Below are positions 24,165 through 31,785 of a stretch of 36,982 nt of DNA, piece by piece (within the stretch, counting starts at the first letter, position 1; each line of letters starts with the position of its first letter). A program made the position numbers and the translations under genes. The DNA is from a virus, in the IMG/VR virus record IMGVR_UViG_3300035015_000016, positions 1 through 36,982 of that record; one strand, 5' to 3'. The notes beneath the pieces were generated by a model, which saw only the letters and a program-made list of their open reading frames with translations, was not told the origin of the DNA and did no database searches.

Positions 24165-24794
24165 TTAGTGCTCCACTCCAAATTGCCGTTCGACCCAAGT
24201 GATCAGCGCATCGAGCTGGGTGGCCTGCGCTTCCGCAATCTCGCGGCAGCGGATCTCGGTCAGCGGGTCTCGGGCTGGAAACGGTCGACAATCGGGCGCT
24301 TCATCAGTTCGGGCGGCGGGGTCGCCGGCTTCGGGCAGTTGCATGTGACCGGGCGTACTGGCAGCACCGCTTCCGTCTCCGGCTCGGGCTTCCCGGCGCA
24401 GGCGCTCAGCACGGGCAGTGACGACAGCAATGCGCTGGCGATAATCGGATTCCACTTCACTGGTGATCTCCTCCTGACGGGCGACGACGCGGGCGAGACG
24501 CTCGGCTTCCATGCGCGCCGCTTCTTCCTGCGCATCGCGGTAAGCCTGCTTCGTGGCCTTGTGCTTGGCGACCTCAGCGCGCCAGTTGGCTTCAGCTTCA
24601 GCAAGGTCGATCTCGATGATCTGCACCTCTTGCTTGAAGCCCCGCATGATGCACGCGGGCTTTTCACCGGCGCCGACATCGCTGCACCAGACGCCTTCGA
24701 TGCGAATGGTCTGGATGACCGCGACAGCGAGAAACGCGAGTGCGAGCCCTCCAAAGATCTTGCTGGTCAGCGCCGAGAAGAGGTTGAACGGCAT
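24165..24794 (-). CDS. Rz-like inner-membrane spanin
   Basis: 209 aa from ATG 24794 (TGATG with the lysozyme stop). N-terminal membrane anchor (IFGGLALAFLAVAVIQTIRI), a long coiled coil (EVQIIEIDLAEAEANWRAEV and YRDAQEEAARMEAERLARVV), then a Pro/Asp-rich periplasmic end. With the embedded Rz1-like lipoprotein it should fuse inner and outer membranes in the last lysis step. Longer than lambda Rz (153 aa). Confidence 0.8.
   Translation of the reverse strand: MPFNLFSALTSKIFGGLALAFLAVAVIQTIRIEGVWCSDVGAGEKPACIMRGFKQEVQIIEIDLAEAEANWRAEVAKHKATKQAYRDAQEEAARMEAERLARVVARQEEITSEVESDYRQRIAVVTARAERLRREARAGDGSGAASTPGHMQLPEAGDPAARTDEAPDCRPFPARDPLTEIRCREIAEAQATQLDALITWVERQFGVEH
24260..24460 (-). CDS. Embedded Rz1-like outer-membrane spanin lipoprotein
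   Basis: 66 aa in a different frame wholly inside the Rz-like gene, from GTG 24460 with a strong AGGAGGAG ribosome site about 7 nt upstream. KWNPIIASALLSSLPVLSAC is a lipoprotein signal with lipobox LSAC (Cys at residue 21); the mature part is Pro-rich (PATPPPELMKRP), as in Rz1. Usually missed by gene callers because it overlaps Rz. Confidence 0.8.
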   Translation of the reverse strand: MKWNPIIASALLSSLPVLSACAGKPEPETEAVLPVRPVTCNCPKPATPPPELMKRPIVDRFQPETR

Positions 24795-25399
24795 CACAGG
24801 CCCCTCATGCAAAGAGCCCGCTCGCGCTGGCGGCGCAGGGTCAGGCCACGCACCTCGCGACCGCCTGCCTTGTTCCACATCAGCATCGCATCGCAGCCAC
24901 CGCGCCAGTTGCCGGCGTTGAACCGGCGCGCGACAGTCGATCGGCAGAAGCCCGACGTGCCGATGTTGTACGCCAGAGAGACCGAGGCAACGAGCTGGTT
25001 GTCGCGGCCCTTAAGGCCCGGCACACATTTCAGGACCGGCGCGGCGTGAGCTATCAGCTGGCGCTGCAAGCGGTCGCGGCAGCCCGCATCGGTTTCACGC
25101 ATCCCGGGCCGCACGCCCTTGGTGTCGCCGTCGCAGATCGTCCAGACGCCCACGATGTCGGCGTAGGCGCTGAGATATTGCGGCCCCTTCACATGGTCGA
25201 CCAGCAAGGCGCCATCATCGGTGACGGTCGCCCTGACCGTGCGACCGCTTTCATCGTGCGGAATCATCGTTGCCAGGGCGGCGGCAGCGGCTGCACCGAC
25301 CAGCAGGACAAGCGGGCTTTTCGGCGGCTTAGCCGTCCCTCGCGGCAATGACCCGCCTTCTTCAAGGCGAGAGGTCGGGTGGTAGGGGGGCTTAGCCAT
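24794..25399 (-). CDS. Phage lysozyme (GH24-like endolysin) with signal anchor
   Basis: 201 aa. Residues ~28-46 (SPLVLLVGAAAAAALATM) are a weakly hydrophobic signal-arrest-release type anchor, so export may be Sec-dependent with holin-triggered release. The GH24-like core reads AYADIVGVWTICDGDTKGVR; Asp81 and Thr93 match the active-site positions. The catalytic Glu usually in an HEG motif is not evident (HVKG at 69-72). Further conserved: LKGRDNQLVASVSLAYNIGT and FNAGNWRGGCDAMLMWNKAG. Coupled to the holin gene by an 8-bp overlap. Confidence 0.85.
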   Translation of the reverse strand: MAKPPYHPTSRLEEGGSLPRGTAKPPKSPLVLLVGAAAAAALATMIPHDESGRTVRATVTDDGALLVDHVKGPQYLSAYADIVGVWTICDGDTKGVRPGMRETDAGCRDRLQRQLIAHAAPVLKCVPGLKGRDNQLVASVSLAYNIGTSGFCRSTVARRFNAGNWRGGCDAMLMWNKAGGREVRGLTLRRQRERALCMRGL

Positions 25400-25679
25400 C
25401 GGTCTTCCTCACTTTCGGCTGCACCACCAGACGCGAGATGCTCGACAGCACGAACAGAGCCATGCCAATCCACATCAGCGCCGAGGCGGGGACCACGTGC
25501 GTCACGGCGGGCGGCATCATGTTCCAGACCGCCAGCACGCTGACCGGATCGACTTGCACCCAAGCAAGGATCGCGAGGCCCAGCGCGTTGAAGCGGATGC
25601 TCCACAGCTTCCACCATGCCCGCGCCTCAGGAACGAGACGATCGCGGATCCAGCTGACGAAGGCCGACGCCGGGTTCAT
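25392..25679 (-). CDS. Holin-like protein, 95 aa
   Basis: Two hydrophobic segments, ~30-52 (FNALGLAILAWVQVDPVSVL) and ~64-86 (ASALMWIGMALFVLSSISRL), with a Trp-rich N-terminus (ARAWWKLWSIR) and a basic C-terminus, typical of class II holins. ATG 25679 overlaps the stop of the next membrane gene (ATGA). Function inferred from membrane pattern and position beside the endolysin. Confidence 0.7.
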   Translation of the reverse strand: MNPASAFVSWIRDRLVPEARAWWKLWSIRFNALGLAILAWVQVDPVSVLAVWNMMPPAVTHVVPASALMWIGMALFVLSSISRLVVQPKVRKTDG

Positions 25680-25942
25680 GGCTTGTCCTTTGGCGGCGGA
25701 GGAAGGATCGTCCGCGCGATGCTGTGATCAACGCCCTGATCATCGCCAGCGACGGGCACCTGTCTGCCCAGCAGCTGCTGGACCGTGCGGGTTTCGTAGA
25801 TCCGGATCACCGTCCAGATGATGGTCAGGATCGATGCAACGGCGGGCAGCAGGCTCGCCAGCGAGCCGACAAGGGTTGCGATCGAGAGCAGGTCGCCGGT
25901 GGCTTTCACCCCTTCGGGCAGGTCTTTGAATGGATCGAGCAC
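25676..25942 (-). CDS. Second holin-like protein, 88 aa
   Basis: One or two close membrane segments (LLSIATLVGSLASLLPAVAS, then ILTIIWTVIRIYETRTVQQL), followed by a charged Pro-rich end (PPPPKDKP). The RIYETRTVQ ending recurs in small holin-like phage proteins. Whether this or the neighbouring gene is the holin, and the other an antiholin, cannot be told from sequence. Starts 3 bp after the gpX stop. Confidence 0.65.
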   Translation of the reverse strand: MLDPFKDLPEGVKATGDLLSIATLVGSLASLLPAVASILTIIWTVIRIYETRTVQQLLGRQVPVAGDDQGVDHSIARTILPPPPKDKP

Positions 25943-25945
25943 GCG

Positions 25946-26155
25946 CTACCCCCAGAGCTTCACGGTTTTACGGACGGGCGGTGCGGTGCTGTCGGGGGGA
26001 AGCTGGACGGTGACGCCATCGGGCAGTTCGGGGCCGAGCGCGGCGAGACCGGGGTTGAGGCCGAGCGCGGCTTCGACCAGCCCGCCGGTCCGCCCGCGAT
26101 TGCGCCAGACGATCAGGTCGAGCGGTTCGCCTTCACGGGAGACCACGGCCGCCAT
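25946..26155 (-). CDS. X: Tail protein X
   Basis: 69 aa (P2 X is 67). SREGEPLDLIVWRNRGRTGG and GLVEAALGLNPGLAALGPEL match gpX, a LysM-like small tail protein. Overlaps the gpL stop by one base. Its position between L and the lysis genes is the P2 order. Confidence 0.9.
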   Translation of the reverse strand: MAAVVSREGEPLDLIVWRNRGRTGGLVEAALGLNPGLAALGPELPDGVTVQLPPDSTAPPVRKTVKLWG

Positions 26156-26667
26156 CAGATCAGCTCCGAGGTGGTGCGCGCTTCGCCCTGCATCTGGCGG
26201 ATGGTGCGGGTGGCATCGGCGAGCAGATCATCGGCGACTGCGCGGCGCTGATCGCCGCGCTCGCTGCCTTCGCGCGTGGCGGTGAGATCGGGGTTGCGCT
26301 GCATCAGGCGCGCAGAGGCCATGGCCGTAACTGCCGAGCGGAATTGGACGACAAGCGCCGGGATTGCATCCGGGACGGGCTGGCCTTCGACCAGTACGCC
26401 AATGGCGACCGAGTCCTGCGGCTCGACTGCGGCGAGGCTTTCGAAACCGGCAGCTTGCTGGATCGCGGCCCAACTGGCGAGTTCGCGGGTTACATTGATC
26501 ACCGCCCAGCTGATCGCATCTATCAAGCGCGGATGCGGGACTTCGCCGAAAAGGTTGACCTCTTCGCGCAGCGTGTTGACGTCGATCGCGGGCCACCAAT
26601 CGCCGCTGGCGACAAAGCTGCCCTGGGGCGAGCTTGGCAGCGGAGGGGTGGAGACGACGTCAGTCAT
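26155..26667 (-). CDS. L: Head completion protein L
   Basis: 170 aa (P2 L is 169). GDWWPAIDVNTLREEVNLFG, LIDAISWAVINVTRELASW and the SERGDQRRAVADDLLADATR end match gpL. Stabilises DNA-filled heads. A short AAGTGC/GCACTT hairpin lies at 26695-26714, upstream of the start. Confidence 0.92.
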   Translation of the reverse strand: MTDVVSTPPLPSSPQGSFVASGDWWPAIDVNTLREEVNLFGEVPHPRLIDAISWAVINVTRELASWAAIQQAAGFESLAAVEPQDSVAIGVLVEGQPVPDAIPALVVQFRSAVTAMASARLMQRNPDLTATREGSERGDQRRAVADDLLADATRTIRQMQGEARTTSELI

Positions 26668-26780
26668 GGAAATCAGGGGCCTTCAGCTTTTCTCAAGTGC
26701 CGGTTCCCGCACTTCAGGAATCAATTAGGGGGGGTGGGGATCAGCGTGGCCGGGGATAGGATACCCGGCTCCGCGTCACC

Positions 26781-26800
26781 GCCCCCCCGGCGCCGGGGGC
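26781..26800 (-). terminator. GC-rich hairpin after M
   Basis: GCCCCC and GGGGGC arms around a GGCGCC core, 9 bp after the M stop, form a very stable stem. There is no T-run after it on the transcribed strand, so it is more likely an attenuator or a 3'-end stabiliser than a strict terminator. Confidence 0.4.
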
Positions 26801-26808
26801 GCAGCTCT

Positions 26809-27582
26809 CTATCCAGTTTGACCAGCAGCCTCGGCGAGGCGCTTGGCCTCGCGCTCCAGCTGCTCGATCGTCTTCTTCACGCCGACCTTGGCGTTGAGCT
26901 CGACCGCGCGGCGCAGCTCGGTCAGCGCGGCGTCGACCATGGCGGGCTTGCCGCCCGCCGGCGCGCTGTCGCTGGCCGCATCGAAGGTCTGGGCCCGCTG
27001 GGCCCAGCTTTCGCCGAGCGCGCGGAAGAACTTAGCCCGCACCTGGTCGGGCATGTCATGATCGGTGACGATCGGGCGCACCCGTTCGAGCACATCATGC
27101 GGGACGCTGCCGGTGGCCTTGATCGCTGCATCGGCAATTTCTTCGACCACCATGCAGCCCAGCGTGCGCTTGTGGCGTTCCGGCAGATCCAGATGGTGGG
27201 TGAGGCAGTGATCGGCGATGTCGAGCGCGAAGCCCCAGTCAGCGATGTCGAGCGCCCAGATCAGCGCAGTGACTACGATCTCATCCTGCGGCGCCGCATC
27301 CCCATCTTCCACCTGCAGCGCGCCAGCCACCCAGGGGCGGTACTTGGCGAGCAACGCGGGCTTCTTCTCGATCTTCTTCTCGATTGACTGGATGTTCGAC
27401 AGCGCGCGCAGGTCATCGTGCAGCTGGGCGAGCAGGCCCTGGTATTCGGTTGCGACCGGGCCTTCGTCCGGCATCGGCGCGGCCATCCCGGCCCGCGACC
27501 GCTGGGCCATGTCATCGAGATGCGCGCGGGTGCTGAGACGCGCGAGCTTCTGCTGGCGATGCATGAGAGCGGGGCTGGTCAT
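26809..27582 (-). CDS. M: Terminase small (endonuclease) subunit M
   Basis: 257 aa (P2 M is 247). SPALMHRQQKLARLSTRAHL opening, LLAQLHDDLRALSNIQSIEK and KRTLGCMVVEEIADAAIK match gpM. With P it cuts and packages DNA at cos. A 166-bp non-coding gap separates it from N, in which I see no gene. Confidence 0.92.
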   Translation of the reverse strand: MTSPALMHRQQKLARLSTRAHLDDMAQRSRAGMAAPMPDEGPVATEYQGLLAQLHDDLRALSNIQSIEKKIEKKPALLAKYRPWVAGALQVEDGDAAPQDEIVVTALIWALDIADWGFALDIADHCLTHHLDLPERHKRTLGCMVVEEIADAAIKATGSVPHDVLERVRPIVTDHDMPDQVRAKFFRALGESWAQRAQTFDAASDSAPAGGKPAMVDAALTELRRAVELNAKVGVKKTIEQLEREAKRLAEAAGQTG

Positions 27583-27748
27583 CTGCGGTTCCTTTCTGGC
27601 GAATTCCCCGCTCGATCAGGCGGCGGGGGCCGGGCGCTGTGGCGAGAGATTGGGCATCCCGCCCTTGCTCTGGCTCCTCCCCGGCTATGCTACGGGCTCA
27701 GACGGCGCCGACCCTGATGTCAGCAGCCGCCTTCAACGCCCCTCGGTA

Positions 27749-28867
27749 TTACGGTGCCTCCGGTCGGGCCGGTGCCGCGCCGATCACGATGTTCTCGACC
27801 AGCACCACCAGCTCGTAATCTTCGACCACGAAGGCCTCGTTCACACTTTCGTAGTTGGCGATGCGATCGGCCTCGGGCTCATCCTTCAGCCAGCGGCGGC
27901 GGGTGCCTTCCTGCCAATAGATCGAAAGGTTATCGAGGCGGGTGATGAGCAAGCCGTTGGCGGGGAAGAACGGCACGCGCACCGCCGGCAGACCGCCGAG
28001 CGTCTTGCTCGAACGCAAGATGCGGTCCGTGGCTTCAACTTCGGTCGCGGTGGCGCCGGTGGTCTGGGCGATGTTGAAATACTTGTCATCGACCAGATCG
28101 TGGCCAACGATCACCACCAGCTCGGTATCGCCGCGGTGCCATTCGGGCAGGAGCCGCTTGGCATCGAGCACCAGCGCATCGAGCGAGCTGTAATCGGCGC
28201 CAGCGGTGACCGCGTTGTCGAGGCTGGCATCGTACAGCACGGCGCCCGGTTTGACGTAGATCGCCTTCAGGGCGGCGTTGTTCGCGCCGTCATCCAGCAC
28301 GGTCAGGTTGCCGTCATCGAACACCTGCTCTTCGGCATCGGTGCGGATCTTGTGCAACCAGCCCTCGTTGACGTCCGACAGGTTCGGGTTGGCGCCGCGG
28401 TTGGTGGTGGCAGCCACGCTGGTGCCGTTCCATCCGATCATGATCCGGTCACGGGCCTGCTGCTTCAGGATCGCATCTCGCATCAGCGTCTGGAATTCCG
28501 AACGATGGCGCCATGCGTCGAGCAGCGCGTAGCGCATCGCCCAGTCGTAGTTGGTCTGGCGGCAGAAATATTCGCGCTTGATGTCGCTGCCGGTCGGATC
28601 GGTCGGATTGCGGCGGCCGGCGCCCGAGGTGTCGGTGCGCCCGGCGAGCGTGCGGGTGACGCCGAGGCCGAGCACTTCGCCCGCCTGCTGCGTCACCGGC
28701 ATCATGTTGATCATGCCGAGGAACTCGGACGATTCCTTGATCCGCTCCTCGAGCTTCTGTTCGACCACCGGATCGACGTTGAACTTGGTGGTGGCATCGC
28801 TCACACCGTTCAACTGGGCGATCGTGGCCAGATAGCTGGTGAAGAGCAGGCGGGTCTTGGTCTGCAT
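27749..28867 (-). CDS. N: Major capsid protein N
   Basis: 372 aa (P2 N is 357). The QTKTRLLFTSYLATIAQLNG start, FLGMINMMPVTQQAGEVLGL and FCRQTNYDWAMRYALLDAW are gpN signatures of the HK97-like fold. Assembles with O into procapsids. O lies upstream after a 66-bp gap. Confidence 0.95.
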   Translation of the reverse strand: MQTKTRLLFTSYLATIAQLNGVSDATTKFNVDPVVEQKLEERIKESSEFLGMINMMPVTQQAGEVLGLGVTRTLAGRTDTSGAGRRNPTDPTGSDIKREYFCRQTNYDWAMRYALLDAWRHRSEFQTLMRDAILKQQARDRIMIGWNGTSVAATTNRGANPNLSDVNEGWLHKIRTDAEEQVFDDGNLTVLDDGANNAALKAIYVKPGAVLYDASLDNAVTAGADYSSLDALVLDAKRLLPEWHRGDTELVVIVGHDLVDDKYFNIAQTTGATATEVEATDRILRSSKTLGGLPAVRVPFFPANGLLITRLDNLSIYWQEGTRRRWLKDEPEADRIANYESVNEAFVVEDYELVVLVENIVIGAAPARPEAP

Positions 28868-28933
28868 CGAAGCGGTCCTTCTAGGGAAGCGGGCGCGCGG
28901 TGGTCTGGTGGGGTTAGGTCTGGCTAGCGGTGA

Positions 28934-29788
28934 TCAGCAGTCTGTTAGGGCGATGCCACCGTTCGCACCGGTGGCGGGCGGACGGCGGTTGTGGTTGGGA
29001 TCGGCGGTGGTCTCGATCACGGTTTCGACGCTCTTAAGCTTCACGCCCAGCTGATCGATCTCGGTCCGCATTTCGCCGCGCAGCTCGCTGATCGCGGTGC
29101 TAAAGCTTTCGCCGAGCTGCTCGAACAGCGGCCGCATGGCCGTGAAGTCGAGCGCTGCGGCATCGGCGGACGCCTCGGTCGCCTTGGCCTCCGGCTTGGG
29201 CGTGGCGCCCAGCTTCGCGGCAAAGGCATCGAACATGGTGCCGAGCTTGCTCAGGAAGGTGTCGCCCGCGTTGCCATCGGCGCTTTCGGCAAATTCCAGC
29301 GCGAGCGGGTCGCTGGGCTGGCCATCGGCGCCGCGCGCCAGCACGATCGTGCCGGGCAGGTGGCGCGCGAACTGCAGCCGGTCCGTGGCGATAGATGCAG
29401 GGCTGTCGGTCAGCGCGCAGCCCATCAGGTAGGCGAAGCCCTTGCCGGCGAAATTGGGTTCGATCTCGATGGAGGGATAGACCTTCTGCCCCGCTTCGTT
29501 GAGCTGTTTGGCCTCCTCGGTCACATCGAAGGTGCCGAACAGCGCCTTGCGCTTCTCGGTCTTGCCGTTGAAGTTGACCTCGGTTTCGCCCACCGACAGC
29601 TCGAGCACGTCGCCGAATGCCCGGAACGGTGCCTGACCGCTGATGCCCCGGATATGCTCGATGTTGAGCCGCGCGGCATAGGTCTTCGGATCGTAGCTGC
29701 TCGCCATCTGCTCGAGCATCTGTTCGTCAATGTTGCGACCATCGACCGTTGAACCGGCAGTGGCGAGGAGGAAGGGCTTGGTTTTCAT
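28934..29788 (-). CDS. O: Capsid scaffold and protease O
   Basis: 284 aa from ATG 29788, with GGAGAG 4 nt upstream; the frame to 30130 runs opposite the terminase start and is shadow. P2 gpO is a self-cleaving serine protease scaffold. The expected residues are present: Asp16 (TVDGR), His45 (NIEHIRG), Ser106 (YPSIEIEP), close to P2's Asp19, His48, Ser107. The C-terminal helix region (ELRGEMRTEIDQLGVKLKSV) is the scaffold. Divergent from P with a shared control region. Confidence 0.95.
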   Translation of the reverse strand: MKTKPFLLATAGSTVDGRNIDEQMLEQMASSYDPKTYAARLNIEHIRGISGQAPFRAFGDVLELSVGETEVNFNGKTEKRKALFGTFDVTEEAKQLNEAGQKVYPSIEIEPNFAGKGFAYLMGCALTDSPASIATDRLQFARHLPGTIVLARGADGQPSDPLALEFAESADGNAGDTFLSKLGTMFDAFAAKLGATPKPEAKATEASADAAALDFTAMRPLFEQLGESFSTAISELRGEMRTEIDQLGVKLKSVETVIETTADPNHNRRPPATGANGGIALTDC

Positions 29789-29814
29789 CGGGCTCTCCGG
29801 TCTGATGCGGCGCG

Positions 29815-29836
29815 CTGACATTGCCAGGGCTGTCAG
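29815..29836. promoter_or_regulatory. CTGACA-N10-TGTCAG palindrome before O
   Basis: Perfect 6-bp inverted repeats with a 10-bp spacer, in the O/P divergent region, 26 nt from the O start. It differs from the CCGTT/AACGG late box 45 bp away. It may be a second control site for the O promoter. Confidence 0.4.
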
Positions 29837-29880
29837 ACGGCAATCGCCCCAGATCGAGGCCTTTGGGCAAGGCGCGCGCT

Positions 29881-29901
29881 CCGTTGGCGCGCTGCTAACG
29901 G
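29881..29901. promoter_or_regulatory. Candidate Ogr-type late box between O and P
   Basis: CCGTT-N11-AACGG dyad, 48 nt before ATG 29950 of P, with CATTCGC in between and no ribosome site at P. Being a dyad it may also serve O, 92 nt away on the other side. Shares 11 bp on one arm (CTCCGTTGGCG) and 8 bp on the other (AACGGGGT) with the box at 19201. Confidence 0.65.
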
Positions 29902-29949
29902 GGTAGCGATAGGGCGAAGCCTGCGAGAGCTGTGACATTCGCCGCTGTG

Positions 29950-31785
29950 ATGACCGTCCAGCCCACCATCGATCCCAGCGCCGTGAAGCCAGCGATACCG
30001 TTCGAAGCGCGGCGGGCGGCGCGTTCGCTCTACTGGCGGGGCTGGTCGATTGGCCAGATCGCTGATGAGCTGGGCGTTGCCTATCCAACCATCTCCAGCT
30101 GGAAGAAACGCGGGGCGTGGGACGAGGCACCTAGCCATGTCAAGATGGGCGATGCGCTGGAGGCCCGCTGGGCCACGCTGGTCGACAAGGACGACAAGAC
30201 CGGGAAGGACTTCAAGGAAATCGATCTCCTCGCCCGGCAGGCCGAGCGGCTCGCCCGGATCGAGAAGTTCCGGGGCGGCGGCAACGAGGGCGACCTCAAC
30301 CCCAACGTCGCCAACCGCACTTCGACCGAGGCGAAGGCGAAGCGCGCAAAGGGCAAGAACCTCCTCACCTTCGAGGAAATCGAGAAGTGCCGGGCGCTGT
30401 TCGAAGACAAGCTCTACGGGCACCAGACCAAGTGGTGGGAAGCATCCGCCCAGGTCATCCGCTTCATCCTGAAATCGCGGCAGATCGGGGCCACCTGGTA
30501 CTTCGCCCGCGAGGCGTTCATGCGCGGCATGGACACCGGGAACAACCAGATCTTCCTGTCAGCCTCGAAGAACCAGGCCGAGGTGTTCCGCGATTACATC
30601 ATCGACTTCGTGTTCGAGGCGACCGGCAAGGAGCTCAAGGGCAACCCGCTGGTCATCAATCGCCTTGATGAAGACGGCAACCAGCTGGAGCCGGTCCGGT
30701 TCTACTTCCTCGCCACCAACTTCCGCACCGCCCAGAGCTATCACGGCGACGTCTATCTGGACGAGGCCTTCTGGCTTCCCGGGTTTCAGCAGTTCGAGGC
30801 GGTTGCCTCGGCGATGGCGTCGCAGAAGTTCTACCGGCTCACCTATTTCTCGACGCCGTCGACCGTCACGCACGGTGCCTATGGCAAGTGGAGCGGGGAA
30901 GAATGGAACCGCGGCCGCGCCAAGGGCGAGCGCCAGCACTTCGATACCAGCCACAAGACGCTTAAATCTGGCGCGGTCGGGCCGGACGGGATCTGGCGCC
31001 AGATCGTTACGATCGACGATGCCGAGGAGCTGGGCTTCGATCTGTTCGACCGCCAAGCGCTGCAGCGCCGCTATTCGGTCGAGGAGTTCGGCAACAAGTT
31101 CCTGTGCCTGTTCGTCGACGATACGCAGTCGGCGTTCAACTGGGCGATGCTGCAGCCGGCGATGGTCGATGCCTTCTACAAGTGGAAGGATTACAAGCCC
31201 GCCGAGCTTCGCCCGTTCGGCAACAAGCCGGTCTGGCTGGGATATGATCCGAACGATCAGGGCCGCGATGACGCGCAGCTGATGGTGATCGCACCGCCCG
31301 AAACCCCGCGCGGCAAGTTCCGCCTGCTCGAAAAGGTGCGCCTGTCCGGCGAGGACTATGCCGGGCAGGACCGGGCCATTCGCCGGATCGCCATGCGCTA
31401 CAATGTCACCGACATCGGGATCGAGAACAGCGCCTTCGGATCCGCCGTTTACCAGCTGGTGGTCAGGTGGTTCCCGCTGGCCCGCAAGGTCGATTATTCG
31501 GTCACGGGCAAGGCCCACATGGTGATGAAGGCGCAGAATCTGTTCCGCGCCGGTCGCATCGAGATGCCGATCGAATGGGGCGACGTGCGCGACGCCTTCA
31601 TGATGATCCGGCCCAGCCTGACCGCCAGCGGCAAGCAGCTTACCTATGTCTCCGGACGCAATGCGGATCTCGGCCACGCCGATATCGCCTGGGCGACGAT
31701 GCACGCCCTGATCAACGAGCCACTCGATGCCGGAGAGACCGGTCGCAACCAATCCACCGTGGAGTTCTTCGAATATGACTCATGA
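29950..31785 (+). CDS. P: Terminase large (ATPase) subunit P
   Basis: 611 aa (P2 P is 590). ATG 29950 is preferred over GTG 29932 because only it fits the start-to-box distance of the other late genes. N-terminal helix-turn-helix (IGQIADELGVAYPTISSWKK, ~33-52), packaging-ATPase motif KSRQIGATWYFAREA (~175-190), Walker B VYLDEAF (~268-274), nuclease region with YDPNDQGRDD (~435). Overlaps Q by 11 bp. Confidence 0.95.
   Translation: MTVQPTIDPSAVKPAIPFEARRAARSLYWRGWSIGQIADELGVAYPTISSWKKRGAWDEAPSHVKMGDALEARWATLVDKDDKTGKDFKEIDLLARQAERLARIEKFRGGGNEGDLNPNVANRTSTEAKAKRAKGKNLLTFEEIEKCRALFEDKLYGHQTKWWEASAQVIRFILKSRQIGATWYFAREAFMRGMDTGNNQIFLSASKNQAEVFRDYIIDFVFEATGKELKGNPLVINRLDEDGNQLEPVRFYFLATNFRTAQSYHGDVYLDEAFWLPGFQQFEAVASAMASQKFYRLTYFSTPSTVTHGAYGKWSGEEWNRGRAKGERQHFDTSHKTLKSGAVGPDGIWRQIVTIDDAEELGFDLFDRQALQRRYSVEEFGNKFLCLFVDDTQSAFNWAMLQPAMVDAFYKWKDYKPAELRPFGNKPVWLGYDPNDQGRDDAQLMVIAPPETPRGKFRLLEKVRLSGEDYAGQDRAIRRIAMRYNVTDIGIENSAFGSAVYQLVVRWFPLARKVDYSVTGKAHMVMKAQNLFRAGRIEMPIEWGDVRDAFMMIRPSLTASGKQLTYVSGRNADLGHADIAWATMHALINEPLDAGETGRNQSTVEFFEYDS

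Noticed and set aside
27583-27748. Possible small gene or terminator in the M-N gap
   Set aside because: No start with a ribosome site and no clear stem followed by a T-run found by eye.
30559-31752. 397-aa minus-strand ORF across terminase P
   Set aside because: Antisense shadow of a clearly conserved gene in GC-rich DNA.
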